Notes: generated by a model not told the origin, from the letters alone. Shown: positions 24,757 through 34,532, numbered from the stretch's first letter. The stretch: DNA of 64,000 nt from Gemmobacter sp. (GCF_034676705.1 NZ_JAUCBS010000013.1:198501-262500); one strand, 5' to 3'. Numbers and translations: made by a program.

Positions 24757-27012
24757 ATGACCCGCACCAAGATCACGCCCGAAGAGGCACTTGCCTATCA
24801 CCTGGAACCGCGCCCCGGGAAATACGATATCGTGGCCTCGACCCCCATGGCGACCCAGCGCGACCTGTCGCTAGCCTATTCGCCGGGCGTGGCCGTGCCG
24901 GTGCAGGCCATCGCCGACAATCCGGCGACCGCCTATGACTATACCGTCAAGGGCAACATGGTGGCGGTCATCTCGAACGGCACGGCCATCCTGGGCATGG
25001 GCAACCTTGGCGCGCTGGCCTCGAAGCCCGTGATGGAGGGTAAGGCGGTGCTGTTCAAGCGCTTTGCCGATGTCAACGCCATCGACATCGAACTGGATAC
25101 CGAAGACCCGGACGAGATCATCAAGGCCGTCAGCCTGATGGGCCCCACCTTTGGCGGCATCAACCTTGAAGATATCAAGGCGCCAGAATGCTTCATCATC
25201 GAAAGCCGGCTCAAGGAACTCATGGACATTCCGGTGTTCCATGACGACCAGCACGGCACGGCGGTGATCTGCGCTGCCGGGCTGATCAACGCGCTGGAGA
25301 TCTCGGGCAAGAAGATCGAGAATGTCCGGATCGTGCTGAACGGGGCAGGGGCGGCGGGCATCGCCTGTCTGGAACTGCTCAAATCCATGGGCGCGCGGCA
25401 TGACAACTGCATCATGTGCGATACCAAGGGTGTGGTCTATCAGGGCCGGACCGAGGGTATGAACCAGTGGAAATCCGCCCATGCCGCGCAGACCACCCTG
25501 CGCACGCTGGAAGAGGCGATGGTCGGCGCCGACGTGTTCCTGGGGGTTTCCGCCAAGGGCGCGGTGACGCCGGCCATGGTGGCCAGCATGGCCGACAATC
25601 CGGTCATCTTCGCCATGGCGAACCCCGACCCCGAGATCACCCCCGAAGAGGCCCATGCCGTGCGCGCCGATGCCATTGTGGCCACCGGGCGCAGCGATTA
25701 CCCGAACCAGGTGAACAACGTCCTTGGCTTTCCCTACCTGTTCCGCGGCGCGCTGGATATTCATGCCCGCGCCATCAATGACGAGATGAAGATCGCCTGC
25801 GCCCAGGCGCTGGCCAAGCTCGCGCGCGAGGATGTGCCGGACGAGGTGGCGATGGCATATGGCCGCAAGCTGGCCTTTGGTCGCGATTACATCATCCCGA
25901 CGCCGTTCGATCCCCGGCTGATCCATGTGGTGCCGCCGGCGGTGGCCAAGGCGGGCATGGATACCGGCGTGGCCCGCCGGCCGATCATCGACCTGAGGGC
26001 CTATGAACATAGTCTGAAAAGCCGGATGGACCCGACGGCCAGCATTCTGCAAGGCGTCCATGCCCGTGCGCGCAAGGCACAGGCCCGGATGATCTTTGCC
26101 GAAGGCGACGATCCCCGCGTGCTGCGTGCCGCCGTGGCCTATCAGCGGGCTGGCCTGGGCCGTGCGCTGGTTGTCGGGCGCGAGGGGGATGTGCGCGAAA
26201 AGCTGGAAGCCGCCGGTCTGGCCGACGCCGTGCGCGAGCTGGAGGTGATGAACGCCGCCAACACCCGGCATCTGGATACCTACAAGGACTTCCTCTATCG
26301 CCGCCTGCAACGTCAGGGGTTTGACCGGCAGGATGTCCACCGCCTGGCAGCGCGGGACCGGCATGTCTTTGCCTCGCTGATGCTGGCGCATGGGCATGGC
26401 GACGGGCTGGTCACCGGGGCGACGCGGAAGTCGGCGCATGTTCTCAGCCTGATCAACCATGTCTTCGATGCGACTGCGGCGCATGGCGCCGTGGGCGTGA
26501 CCGCGCTGTTCCACAAGGGCCGCATCGTGCTGATCGCCGATACGCTGGTCCATGAATGGCCCGATGAAAAGGATCTGGCGACCATCGCCATTGCCGCCGC
26601 CGGTGTCGCCCGCAATCTGGGGCTGGAGCCGCGGGTGGCCTTCGTCTCGTTCTCGACCTTCGGTTATCCGGTCAGCGAACGCGCGACCAAGATGCACCGT
26701 GCCCCGGCCGTGCTGGATGCAATGAAGGTCGATTTCGAATACGAAGGCGAAATGACCGTGGATGTGGCGCTGAACATGGACCAGATGGGGCATTACCCGT
26801 TCTGCCGCCTGACCGGCCCGGCGAATATCCTGGTGGTGCCGGCGCGGCATTCGGCCTCGATCTCGGTCAAGCTGATGCAGGAACTGGCAGGGGCAACGGT
26901 GATCGGCCCGATCCTGACGGGGGTCAAGAACCCGATCCAGATCTGTTCCACCAATGCGACCGTGAACGACATCATGAACATGGCGGTCATGGCCGCCTGC
27001 AAGATGGGCTGA
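24757..27012 (+). CDS. maeB: NADP-dependent malic enzyme (MaeB type, with PTA-like domain)
   Basis: Converts malate to pyruvate, CO2 and NADPH. 751 residues in two parts: an N-terminal malic enzyme (about 1-430) with the catalytic block VFHDDQHGTAVICAAGLINAL and the NAD(P) loop LNGAGAAGIACLELL, and a C-terminal phosphotransacetylase-like domain (about 430-751, RKAQARMIFAEGDDPRVLRAA onward). In MaeB proteins the second domain is thought to be regulatory, responding to acetyl-CoA, rather than catalytic. The gene is divergent from mutS across 115 bp. Confidence 0.95.
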   Translation: MTRTKITPEEALAYHLEPRPGKYDIVASTPMATQRDLSLAYSPGVAVPVQAIADNPATAYDYTVKGNMVAVISNGTAILGMGNLGALASKPVMEGKAVLFKRFADVNAIDIELDTEDPDEIIKAVSLMGPTFGGINLEDIKAPECFIIESRLKELMDIPVFHDDQHGTAVICAAGLINALEISGKKIENVRIVLNGAGAAGIACLELLKSMGARHDNCIMCDTKGVVYQGRTEGMNQWKSAHAAQTTLRTLEEAMVGADVFLGVSAKGAVTPAMVASMADNPVIFAMANPDPEITPEEAHAVRADAIVATGRSDYPNQVNNVLGFPYLFRGALDIHARAINDEMKIACAQALAKLAREDVPDEVAMAYGRKLAFGRDYIIPTPFDPRLIHVVPPAVAKAGMDTGVARRPIIDLRAYEHSLKSRMDPTASILQGVHARARKAQARMIFAEGDDPRVLRAAVAYQRAGLGRALVVGREGDVREKLEAAGLADAVRELEVMNAANTRHLDTYKDFLYRRLQRQGFDRQDVHRLAARDRHVFASLMLAHGHGDGLVTGATRKSAHVLSLINHVFDATAAHGAVGVTALFHKGRIVLIADTLVHEWPDEKDLATIAIAAAGVARNLGLEPRVAFVSFSTFGYPVSERATKMHRAPAVLDAMKVDFEYEGEMTVDVALNMDQMGHYPFCRLTGPANILVVPARHSASISVKLMQELAGATVIGPILTGVKNPIQICSTNATVNDIMNMAVMAACKMG

Positions 27013-27027
27013 TCATGGCGGGCTGGC

Positions 27028-28149
27028 CTATTGTGCCAGCCCTTCGCCAAGGGCCACAACAGGCGACAGGATGATCTGTGTTGCCCCTTGCACCGTCAGC
27101 ACCGCCCCGGGCAACAGCCCGACCCGGCTGCGCGCATCGCCGCCAAGCGCATTGTCCATATCGCTGATCCGGTTCAACAGCCGGATCAGCGTGGGCGAGG
27201 TGCCGGCCGTGAAATGCCCGTCGCCTTGCGAAAAGGCGCCGACCTCCAGCAGGGTCACCTCCAGCCCGGCCAGCACCGCAACATCGCGCACATTGCCCAG
27301 CCGGGCGCTTTCCCCCGCCAGCCGCGCCGAGAGCGCCAGCGCCCGATCCCGGGCCGAGGTGAAGACGACAAACGGCTGCGGCAGCTTGCCGACCATCCGG
27401 GCCTGGGCGCGAAAGACATCGACGTCGATATCGGGGGAAATCAGGATCACCCCCCCGATGCGGCGCAACGTTGGCTGGTCACCGCGGATCGCCAACTGGC
27501 GCAGCGCCTCCATCGTCAGGCCGCTGCCCATGGAATGCGCCACCAGGAATATCCGGTCCGCCCCGGCGGCCGCCACCTGCCGGATCAGATGTTCCAGCCC
27601 GTCGCGCGCGAACAGGGCGGAATCGCGATCATAAGCATAGCCCAGCGGTGTTCCGCGCGATGGCCAGCTGTAATGTACCGGAACGCCGGGCAGCGCCATG
27701 TCGTGGTGCAACTGGGCAAATCGGTACAGTCCTTCGGCAAAGGTGTTGTTGAAGCCATGGACAAAGATGACCGCCTCGCGCGCGCCCTTGCGCTGGCTGG
27801 CCATCTCGCTGCGCAGGGCGGCGCGAAAGGCCGCGTCGTCGTCATAGCCGGCGCTGCCGGTGGTCAGCATATGCTTGCGTGGATCCGGGGCGCCATTACG
27901 CGGGGGCCAGGGCAAGGATCCAAGCTCTCGATCCGGCGGAATAGAGACATCGAAGCGTGCAAAACGTGTCTGATAGCCCCGATTGCGGGAATAGTTTTCA
28001 CCTGCTCCGTCGTTACGCCGCGTGCTGCCGATGAACACCCGCTCGACTTCTCCGACGCTTGCTGCCTCGGGCATCACCACCACCGTCCCGCGTGGGGCGC
28101 AGGCGGCGATGGCCAGGCAGGCGACAAGGGCAAGGGCGCGCAGGATCAT
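27028..28149 (-). CDS. Alpha/beta-hydrolase lipoprotein (DUF900 family)
   Basis: 373 residues. A lipoprotein signal peptide ends in LAIAAC (Cys17), so the protein should be lipidated and face the periplasm. The DUF900-type alpha/beta-hydrolase core follows: VIFVHGFNNTFAEGLYRFAQL (oxyanion loop), VAHSMGSG with the nucleophile Ser, and ISPDIDVDVF with the probable acid residue; a His in the GDGHF segment could complete the triad. Esterase or lipase-like activity is expected, substrate unknown. It converges with maeB; its own promoter region contains parS site 3. Confidence 0.8.
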   Translation of the reverse strand: MILRALALVACLAIAACAPRGTVVVMPEAASVGEVERVFIGSTRRNDGAGENYSRNRGYQTRFARFDVSIPPDRELGSLPWPPRNGAPDPRKHMLTTGSAGYDDDAAFRAALRSEMASQRKGAREAVIFVHGFNNTFAEGLYRFAQLHHDMALPGVPVHYSWPSRGTPLGYAYDRDSALFARDGLEHLIRQVAAAGADRIFLVAHSMGSGLTMEALRQLAIRGDQPTLRRIGGVILISPDIDVDVFRAQARMVGKLPQPFVVFTSARDRALALSARLAGESARLGNVRDVAVLAGLEVTLLEVGAFSQGDGHFTAGTSPTLIRLLNRISDMDNALGGDARSRVGLLPGAVLTVQGATQIILSPVVALGEGLAQ

Positions 28150-28232
28150 ACCGGATTGATTGCCGAGCGCTGCTGGCTCGTCAATCCTTGGCAAAGGCGC
28201 CCGGCACAGGTTTGCGCGTAACCGCTCCGGAA

Positions 28233-28248
28233 TGTTTCGTGTGAAACA
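28233..28248 (-). other. parS: parS-like site 3 (variant)
   Basis: TGTTTCGTGTGAAACA has the conserved outer hexamers TGTTTC and GAAACA but two mismatches to the consensus in the centre. It is intergenic, between rmuC and the hydrolase gene, 18 kb from the origin candidate. Binding may be weaker than at sites 1 and 2. Confidence 0.55.
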
Positions 28249-28252
28249 TTGC

Positions 28253-29404
28253 TTAACGCGCGGTAAGCGGTGCCATCGGGCTGGCGTCCGGGGCCAGTTC
28301 CTCGAAATCGAATGCATCCAGCCGCCGCGCCCGCCGCCCGGCCTTTTCTGCGGAGATGCGGATCTCTTCCACATCCTTGGCGGCCTGATGGAAATGCCGG
28401 TCCAGGTTTTCCACCCGCGTGCCCAGACGGTCGACATCGGCGTTCAGCATTGCCAGTTCCTTGCGGATGGCGCCGGCCTGTTCGCGCATGCGGGCATCCT
28501 TCAGGACGGCGCGCATTGTGTTCAGCACCGCCATGCAGGTGGTCGGAGACACGATCCACACCCGCAGGCCAAAGCCTTCGCGCACCACATCGGCGAAGTT
28601 GGCATGCAGTTCGGCATAGACCGCTTCCGAAGGCAGGAACATCAGCGCCCCTTCGGCCGTCTCGCCTTCGATGATGTAGCGTTCCGAGATTGCCTTCAGG
28701 TGGGTGCGGATCGCGCTGCGCAGCAGGCGCGCGGCGTCGGTCTGCTGTTGCGGCGTGGTGGCGGCGCGCAATGCCTCATAGGCTTCCAGCGGGAACTTGC
28801 TGTCGACCACGATGGGCCCCGGGGGTTTGGGCAGGTGGATCAGGCAGTCGGCCCGCTTGCCGTTCGACAGGGTGGCCTGCATCGTGTAGCTGTCGCTGGG
28901 CAGCGCCTTCTGCACGATGTCGTGCAACTGGATTTCGCCAAAGGCGCCCCGCGTCTGCTTGTTCGACAGGATGTCCTGCAACGACAGCACATCGCCCGAC
29001 AGCTTTTCGATATTGGCCTGTGCCTTGTCGATGGTTTCCAGCCGCTGGTGCAATTCGCCCAGCGACCGTGCCGTGCGGGTGGCAGAGCCATGCAGCGATT
29101 CGCCCATGCGCTGCTGGACCTCGGACAACCGCGCCTCCATCAGCTTCAGCATCGCCGTCTGCGCCTGGGTCTGCGCCTCGGACACATGGGCCAGCCCGCC
29201 GGCCAGCCGTTCCTGCCCATCTCCGATTGCCTGCACCCGCTGGGCAAGCCAGCCCAGATCGTTGCGCAATGGCTCGGTCATCCGCGCTGCCCGCGCGGCG
29301 GCCCGCAGGGTCAGCACCAGCAGCAGCACCAGAACGGCACCGCCAAGGGCGGCCAGCACCTGCCAGTCGGTCAGGGCAAAGGTTTGTGTTCCGATGGTGA
29401 TCAT
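28253..29404 (-). CDS. rmuC: DNA recombination protein RmuC
   Basis: A 383-residue membrane-anchored protein of the RmuC family, which limits inversions at short repeats; the fold resembles PD-(D/E)XK nucleases. An N-terminal membrane segment (residues 15-35) is followed by a coiled coil (about 40-140) and the core QTRGAFGEIQLHDIVQKALP and VVDSKFPLEAYEAL motifs, which carry the nuclease-like acidic and lysine residues. The start overlaps the mutL stop (ATGA), so mutL-rmuC are co-transcribed. Confidence 0.92.
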   Translation of the reverse strand: MITIGTQTFALTDWQVLAALGGAVLVLLLVLTLRAAARAARMTEPLRNDLGWLAQRVQAIGDGQERLAGGLAHVSEAQTQAQTAMLKLMEARLSEVQQRMGESLHGSATRTARSLGELHQRLETIDKAQANIEKLSGDVLSLQDILSNKQTRGAFGEIQLHDIVQKALPSDSYTMQATLSNGKRADCLIHLPKPPGPIVVDSKFPLEAYEALRAATTPQQQTDAARLLRSAIRTHLKAISERYIIEGETAEGALMFLPSEAVYAELHANFADVVREGFGLRVWIVSPTTCMAVLNTMRAVLKDARMREQAGAIRKELAMLNADVDRLGTRVENLDRHFHQAAKDVEEIRISAEKAGRRARRLDAFDFEELAPDASPMAPLTAR

Positions 29405-31224
29405 GTGCGTCCGAACAGCCGTTCAATATCGGTCAGCTTCAACTCGACATAGGTCGGTCGGCCGTGGTTGCATTGGCCGGACAGCGGCGTTGCCTCCATC
29501 TCGCGCAGCAATGCGTTCATTTCCTCGGCGCGCAACTGCCGCCCGGTGCGAACCGAGCCGTGGCAGGCCATCCGGCTAAGGATGGCGTCGATCCGCGCCG
29601 TCAGCGTGCTGGTGGTGCCCTGGTCGGCGATCTCGTCCAGAATGTCGCGCAGCAGTGCCGTCGCATCCACCCGGCCCAGGATCGCCGGCGCTTCCCGCAC
29701 CGCCACCGCGCCACCGCCAAAGGGTTCGACCGTCAGCCCCAGCCGTGCCAGATCGGGCGCCAGATCCAGCAGCCGCGCGGCCTCGTCCTGCGCCAGCTCC
29801 ACGATCTCGGGGATCAGCAGCGCCTGGGCGGCGATCCGGTCGCGGGCTTGCTGTTTCAGTCGTTCGTAAACCAGCCGTTCATGGGCGGCATGGGCATCGA
29901 CAATCACGATGCCCGTTTCGGTCTGCGCGATGATGTAGTTCTCGTGTACCTGCGCCCGCGCGGCGCCCAAGGGGCGGTGCTGGGCCTCTGGCTCCGTCAA
30001 AACAGGCTCTACACGGCCCGTAGGCGCCTCGGCAAAGCCTTGGGGCGCCTGAAAGGCAAAGCTGCGAGAGATCGCGGGGCCTGACGGCCGGTCCATCTGG
30101 TAGATCCGCGGCGCCGCCTGCTCTGCCACCGGCTCGGGTCGCAGGGCCTCCACCGTCGCCTCGGCAACCGTGGTCGAGGCGCGATGCCCCGCGCCCGCCA
30201 ACGCGTGCCGCAGGGCCGAGACGATCAGACCGCGCGCCAGGCCGGGATCGCGGAAGCGCACTTCGGACTTCGCCGGATGCACGTTCACGTCCACCAGTTG
30301 CGGATCGCAGTCCAGAAACAGCACGGCGCCCGGGTGGCGGTCGCGCGACAGCACATCCATATAGGCGGCGCGCAAGGCACCGAACAGCATCCGGTCCAGC
30401 ACGGGCCGGCCGTTCACGAACAGGAACTGTGCCACTGCCGCCCCGCGCGACCAGGTGGGCAGGGCGGCATAGCCGGTCAGCCGCAGCCCGTCACGTTCAG
30501 CATCAATCGGCAAGGCATTGGCGGTGAAATCGGCGCCGATCACCCGGGACAGGCGCCCGCGCAGCGCCTCGAACAGATCGCCGGTTTCGGCATCGGCGCG
30601 GAACACCAGCCGCCCCTCGCCACCATCCGTCACATCGCGCAGCGTGAACGAGACGCCGGGCTCCGCCATTGCCAACCGCTTGATCACATCGGCAATCGCC
30701 ATCGCCTCGGCGCGGTCCGACCGCAGGAATTTCAGCCGGGCAGGGGTGGCAAAGAACAGGTCGCGCAGTTCCACCACGGTGCCCCGGCCAAGGGCCGCTG
30801 GTCGCACCTCGCCCAGCCGGCCGCCCGACACGGCGATGGTCGCCGCCTCGGCCCCCTGCGCCCGGCTGGTGATGCTCAGCCGCCCGACGGCCCCAAGGCT
30901 GGGCAGCGCCTCGCCCCGAAAGCCGAAGGTGTGGATGTTCAGCAGGTCGCTACCGTCGATCTTGGACGTGGCATGGCGGCTGAGCGCCAGCGGCAGATCA
31001 TCCGCCGTCATGCCGCAGCCATCGTCCGTCACCCGGATCAGGGCCTTGCCACCTTGGGAATAGGCCACATCCACCCGCCGCGCGCCGGCATCCAGCGCGT
31101 TCTCCACCAGCTCCTTGATGGCCGAGGCCGGGCGTTCCACCACCTCGCCTGCCGCGATGCGGTTGATGGCGGTTTCGTCCAGCTGGCGGATCACCGGGCG
31201 CATGTTGGGGGCTTGGCTGTTCAT
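29401..31224 (-). CDS. mutL: DNA mismatch repair protein MutL
   Basis: A 607-residue GHKL ATPase linking mismatch recognition to excision. Motifs: VENALDAGA (ATP-binding Glu/Asn), DDGCGM, TFGFRGEALPSLGAVG (ATP lid) and the N-terminal KSEVRF segment. The C-terminal dimer domain has SRMACHGSVRTGRQLRAEEMNALLREMEATPLSGQCNHGRPTYVEL; the CNHGRPT motif belongs to the endonuclease-type MutL used by organisms without MutH, although a full DQHA(X)2E(X)4E motif is represented only by VDAHAAHERLVYE. Start ATG at 31224; a TTG at 31245 is less likely. Confidence 0.96.
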   Translation of the reverse strand: MNSQAPNMRPVIRQLDETAINRIAAGEVVERPASAIKELVENALDAGARRVDVAYSQGGKALIRVTDDGCGMTADDLPLALSRHATSKIDGSDLLNIHTFGFRGEALPSLGAVGRLSITSRAQGAEAATIAVSGGRLGEVRPAALGRGTVVELRDLFFATPARLKFLRSDRAEAMAIADVIKRLAMAEPGVSFTLRDVTDGGEGRLVFRADAETGDLFEALRGRLSRVIGADFTANALPIDAERDGLRLTGYAALPTWSRGAAVAQFLFVNGRPVLDRMLFGALRAAYMDVLSRDRHPGAVLFLDCDPQLVDVNVHPAKSEVRFRDPGLARGLIVSALRHALAGAGHRASTTVAEATVEALRPEPVAEQAAPRIYQMDRPSGPAISRSFAFQAPQGFAEAPTGRVEPVLTEPEAQHRPLGAARAQVHENYIIAQTETGIVIVDAHAAHERLVYERLKQQARDRIAAQALLIPEIVELAQDEAARLLDLAPDLARLGLTVEPFGGGAVAVREAPAILGRVDATALLRDILDEIADQGTTSTLTARIDAILSRMACHGSVRTGRQLRAEEMNALLREMEATPLSGQCNHGRPTYVELKLTDIERLFGRT

Positions 31225-31257
31225 CCTTCCATATATAGCAGGCAAGCCCCCGCGGTT

Positions 31258-32556
31258 CTACTGCGCTTCCAGCCCCACCGGGCTGCCTGCCACCACAAAG
31301 GACAGCCGGGCCGGATCGAACACCCGCCGCGCGACCCGCTGCGCATCGGCCAGCGTCACCGCCTCGATATAGCCGTTGCGCTTTTCCGGGTAGTCGATGG
31401 GGTAGCCTTCCATTTGCAGGCCGACCAGCGCGCGGGCGATATTGGCGTTGCCGTCCCAGCGCAGCGGATAGGCGCCGGTCAGGTAGGTTTTCGCGGCGTC
31501 CAGTTCCTCTTGCGTGATCTCGGGGGCACGGGCCCATTCGGCGCGGATCACCTCGATCGTGTCCTTGACGGTGCCATTCGCGGTCTGCACCTGGCCTGCC
31601 ACCAACGCGGCATGGTCCATGGTCGACAGTCCGGCCCCGATGCCATAGGTCAGCCCGCGCTTCTCGCGCACCTCGGTCATCAGGCGGGTGCCAAACCGGC
31701 CACCGCCCAGGATCTCTGCCACGACAAAGGCGGGGAAGAAATCCGGGTCATCGGTGCGAATGCCTTCGTGCCCGAACAGGATCACCGATTGCGGGCCGGG
31801 AAAGGGTTCGACAACCGTCTGGCCGGTCAGGTTCACCGGCGCCGCACCGGGCAGGGGCGCCCCGGTTGCCGGCAGGCCGCCCAGCAGCCGATCCAGCAGC
31901 TGTGCCAGATCCGCCGCAGAAATATCGCCCACCGCCGCGACATAGACCCGGTCGCGCGCCATCGTGGCGGCATGGGCGGCGCGAATATCCGCCTCGGTCA
32001 GCGCGGCCACGCTGTCCAGTGTGCCATCGGTCGGCCGGGCATAGGGATGGTCGCCAAAGGCCACCCGATCAAACGCCAGCCCGGCCTGCGCTGCGGGATC
32101 CTGCGCCTCGGCCCGCAACCCCGACAGCACCTGTCCGCGCACCCGTTCCAGCGCATCGGCGGCAAAGCTGGGCTCTGTCACCGCACGGCGCAGCAGATCT
32201 GCCGCCTGATCGCGGTTTTCCGACAGGAACCGGGCCGAAACCGACACCGAATCCGTCCCCGCCCCGATCCGATAGCTGGCGGCCAGCGCATCGCGCGCGG
32301 CGGCAAAGCCCTGCGCGTCCAGATCGCCGGTGCCTTCCTCCAGCAACCCGGCCATCAGCGCCACGGCGCCTTCCTTGCCCGGCAGATCCAGCGCGGCCCC
32401 GCCGCGAAAGCGGATCTCCAGCGCGACAAACGGGATCTCTGGCGCCTCGACCAGCCAGGCGGTCAGGCCGCCGGGGGATTTGACCTCTTGCACGGGCACT
32501 TCGGCCCAGGCGGGCAGGGCGATCAGCGCAACAAGCGCGGCGAGACGGGCGATCAT
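31258..32556 (-). CDS. M16 peptidase-family protein, zinc motif absent
   Basis: 432 residues with a signal peptide (LAALVALIALPAWA, cleavage near residue 18), so periplasmic. It has the two M16 domains but no HxxEH: the corresponding region reads GGAALDLPGKEGAVALMAGLLEEGT. The conserved C-terminal R/Y segment FGTRLMTEVREKRGLTYGIGA is present. In such pairs the second protein pairs with an active one to form the closed peptidase chamber, as in mitochondrial processing peptidase. It overlaps the upstream M16 gene by ATGA, consistent with a heterodimer. Confidence 0.88.
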   Translation of the reverse strand: MIARLAALVALIALPAWAEVPVQEVKSPGGLTAWLVEAPEIPFVALEIRFRGGAALDLPGKEGAVALMAGLLEEGTGDLDAQGFAAARDALAASYRIGAGTDSVSVSARFLSENRDQAADLLRRAVTEPSFAADALERVRGQVLSGLRAEAQDPAAQAGLAFDRVAFGDHPYARPTDGTLDSVAALTEADIRAAHAATMARDRVYVAAVGDISAADLAQLLDRLLGGLPATGAPLPGAAPVNLTGQTVVEPFPGPQSVILFGHEGIRTDDPDFFPAFVVAEILGGGRFGTRLMTEVREKRGLTYGIGAGLSTMDHAALVAGQVQTANGTVKDTIEVIRAEWARAPEITQEELDAAKTYLTGAYPLRWDGNANIARALVGLQMEGYPIDYPEKRNGYIEAVTLADAQRVARRVFDPARLSFVVAGSPVGLEAQ

Positions 32557-33878
32557 TGGTCAGTCTCCTTGCGCAGCCAGCCGGTGGTGGATTGGCGGCG
32601 GTCCAGCACCTTGCGGGCCACCTCCATCACCTGCTCGGGTGTTACCGATTGCAGAACGTCGGGCCAGGCCAGTTCGTCGCCCACGGTCAAACCGCTGGTC
32701 AGCGCCGTGCCATAGCGCTGCGCCACACCCATGGTGCTGTCCAGCGCATAAATCTGTTGCGCCCGCTGCCGGGCCATGATGGTGGCGAAATCCTCGGGCT
32801 TCACCCCCTCGGCCAGAAACCTTTCCAGGGCGGCATCCATCGCGGTCTCGGCCTCGGTCAGGGTCACGCCGGGCGCGGGCACCACCACCAGCGAAAAGGT
32901 GGAATGGTCATAGCCGGTCGGATCGTAATAGGCATTGCTCTGCACCGCGATCTTGCTGTCGAACTGCAAGGCGCGCGCCAGCGCCGAATTCGGCCCCGCC
33001 CCGCCCAGCAGCTGCGCCAGCACCGCCAGCGCCGCGGGATCCGCCTGTGCGCCCGACTGGCGTGACGGTGCCAGATAGCTGCGCACCACATAGGGTTGCC
33101 CCACACGGTCATCCTCCAGGATCACCCGCCGCTCGGCAATCTGCGGCGGCTCGGCCGGGCGTTCGCGGCCCTTGGCAAGGCCGTGCGCCGGGATCACGCC
33201 GTAATGCTGGTCTGCCAGCTGCCGGACCTGATCGGTTGTCACATCGCCGGCAACCACAAGGATGGCATTGTCCGGCGCATAATGCGCCTTGTAGAACTTC
33301 AGCGCCGCCTCGCGCCCCAGGGCCGCAATCTCGTGCCGCCAGCCGATGATCGGGCGGCCATAGGGGTGGTTGAGATACATCGTCGCCTGCCGCTGTTCGC
33401 TGAACAGCCCGCCCGGGTCGCTTTCAACCCGCGTCGCGCGTTCCTCCAGCACCACGTTGCGTTCGGTGTCCACATCGCCCTGGGCCAGGGTCAGGTTGGC
33501 CATGCGGTCGGCCTCCATCCCCATCACCATGTCCAGCCGGTCAGCGGCAACGCGCTGGAAATAGGCGGTATAATCCCACGAGGTAAAGGCATTGTCGCTA
33601 CCGCCCTGCGCTGCGACCTGCTTGGAAAACTCGCCCGGCGCCATGGTGGTGGTGCCCTTGAACATCAGATGTTCCAGAAAATGCGCCAGTCCCGATTCGC
33701 CGCTGACCTCGTCGGCCGCGCCCACCCGATACCACACCATATGCACCACGACCGGCGCGCGATGATCCTCGATCACCACCACCTGCATGCCATTGTCCAG
33801 GGTAAAGCTGTTCACCCGGTCATCGGCCACCGCGACCAGCGGCCACAGGGCGAACACCACAGCCAGGAACCTACGCAT
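32553..33878 (-). CDS. M16 family zinc metallopeptidase
   Basis: 441 residues, signal peptide cleaved near residue 18 (LWPLVAVA), then a full M16 N-terminal domain. The inverted zinc motif HFLEH is at residues 66-70 with the downstream glutamates around 140-150 (NVVLEERATRVE). The ATG at 33878 is preceded by GGAGG. Likely a periplasmic oligopeptidase acting with the inactive partner encoded next. Upstream are the DUF3035 lipoprotein and lspA, all on one strand. Confidence 0.93.
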   Translation of the reverse strand: MRRFLAVVFALWPLVAVADDRVNSFTLDNGMQVVVIEDHRAPVVVHMVWYRVGAADEVSGESGLAHFLEHLMFKGTTTMAPGEFSKQVAAQGGSDNAFTSWDYTAYFQRVAADRLDMVMGMEADRMANLTLAQGDVDTERNVVLEERATRVESDPGGLFSEQRQATMYLNHPYGRPIIGWRHEIAALGREAALKFYKAHYAPDNAILVVAGDVTTDQVRQLADQHYGVIPAHGLAKGRERPAEPPQIAERRVILEDDRVGQPYVVRSYLAPSRQSGAQADPAALAVLAQLLGGAGPNSALARALQFDSKIAVQSNAYYDPTGYDHSTFSLVVVPAPGVTLTEAETAMDAALERFLAEGVKPEDFATIMARQRAQQIYALDSTMGVAQRYGTALTSGLTVGDELAWPDVLQSVTPEQVMEVARKVLDRRQSTTGWLRKETDQ

Positions 33879-33962
33879 CGACAGCCTCCGCACTACGAAC
33901 AGGCGCAAGCTATCCTGCCCCGGCGCAGGGTCAAGTCGACCGACAGGAATGTGATGGCCGGA

Positions 33963-34478
33963 TCAGCGGTCGTCGGGCGGCGGGGCCGAGGGCGTGCGGG
34001 CACCGGCGGCGCGCCACCGCTCCAGCTCGGCATCGGATTCCACCGATTGCGGGCTGTAGACCCGGTGATAGGTGGAACTTCCGAACAGCCGTTCCAGCAG
34101 CCGCGGCCCATTGCGGCGGCGAATCTCGGCATCTTCGGCGGCCAGCTGTTCGCGGATGCCGCCCGAAACGCCATGGCGCCCGGCAGCCGAGGTCAGCGCG
34201 GCATCGCTGCCACCTGCGCCCGGGCGCCCACCAAGCGCGATGACCGCATCGTCCAGCGGCGCCGGATCCACCCGGTTGCGCGCGCCGGGTTCCGGCGGGG
34301 GCAATTCGGCAAAGTCCTTGGGCATCTCCAGCGGCTTGGTCGGCAGAATGGCGAATTCGTCCGGCCCGTCATGCGGGGATCGCAGGTTCATCAGGCGCTG
34401 GCCATCGCCACCGCCGCAGGCCGATACCAGCAGCCCGGCCGCCAGCGCACACAGCACCGCACCCTTTCCTGCCGCCAT
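33963..34478 (-). CDS. DUF3035 lipoprotein
   Basis: 171 residues with a lipobox LVSAC (Cys21). The conserved stretch is SPHDGPDEFAILPTKPLEMPKDFAELPPPEPGARNRVDP, the DUF3035 signature common in Rhodobacterales; the rest is hydrophilic and alanine/arginine rich. The family has no firm function, though its position between lspA and two periplasmic M16 proteins suggests an envelope role. ATG at 34478 is five bases after AGGAGG; GTG at 34481 is an alternative. Confidence 0.85.
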   Translation of the reverse strand: MAAGKGAVLCALAAGLLVSACGGGDGQRLMNLRSPHDGPDEFAILPTKPLEMPKDFAELPPPEPGARNRVDPAPLDDAVIALGGRPGAGGSDAALTSAAGRHGVSGGIREQLAAEDAEIRRRNGPRLLERLFGSSTYHRVYSPQSVESDAELERWRAAGARTPSAPPPDDR

Positions 34479-34532
34479 CACCGCCTCCTTCCGCCGATCA
34501 CCGGCCCGTCTTAGCGCAAAGGCATCGCGCCG

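Noticed and set aside
30184..32715. Long plus-strand frame opposite mutL and the M16 gene
   Set aside because: Same shadow-frame composition; no family resemblance.
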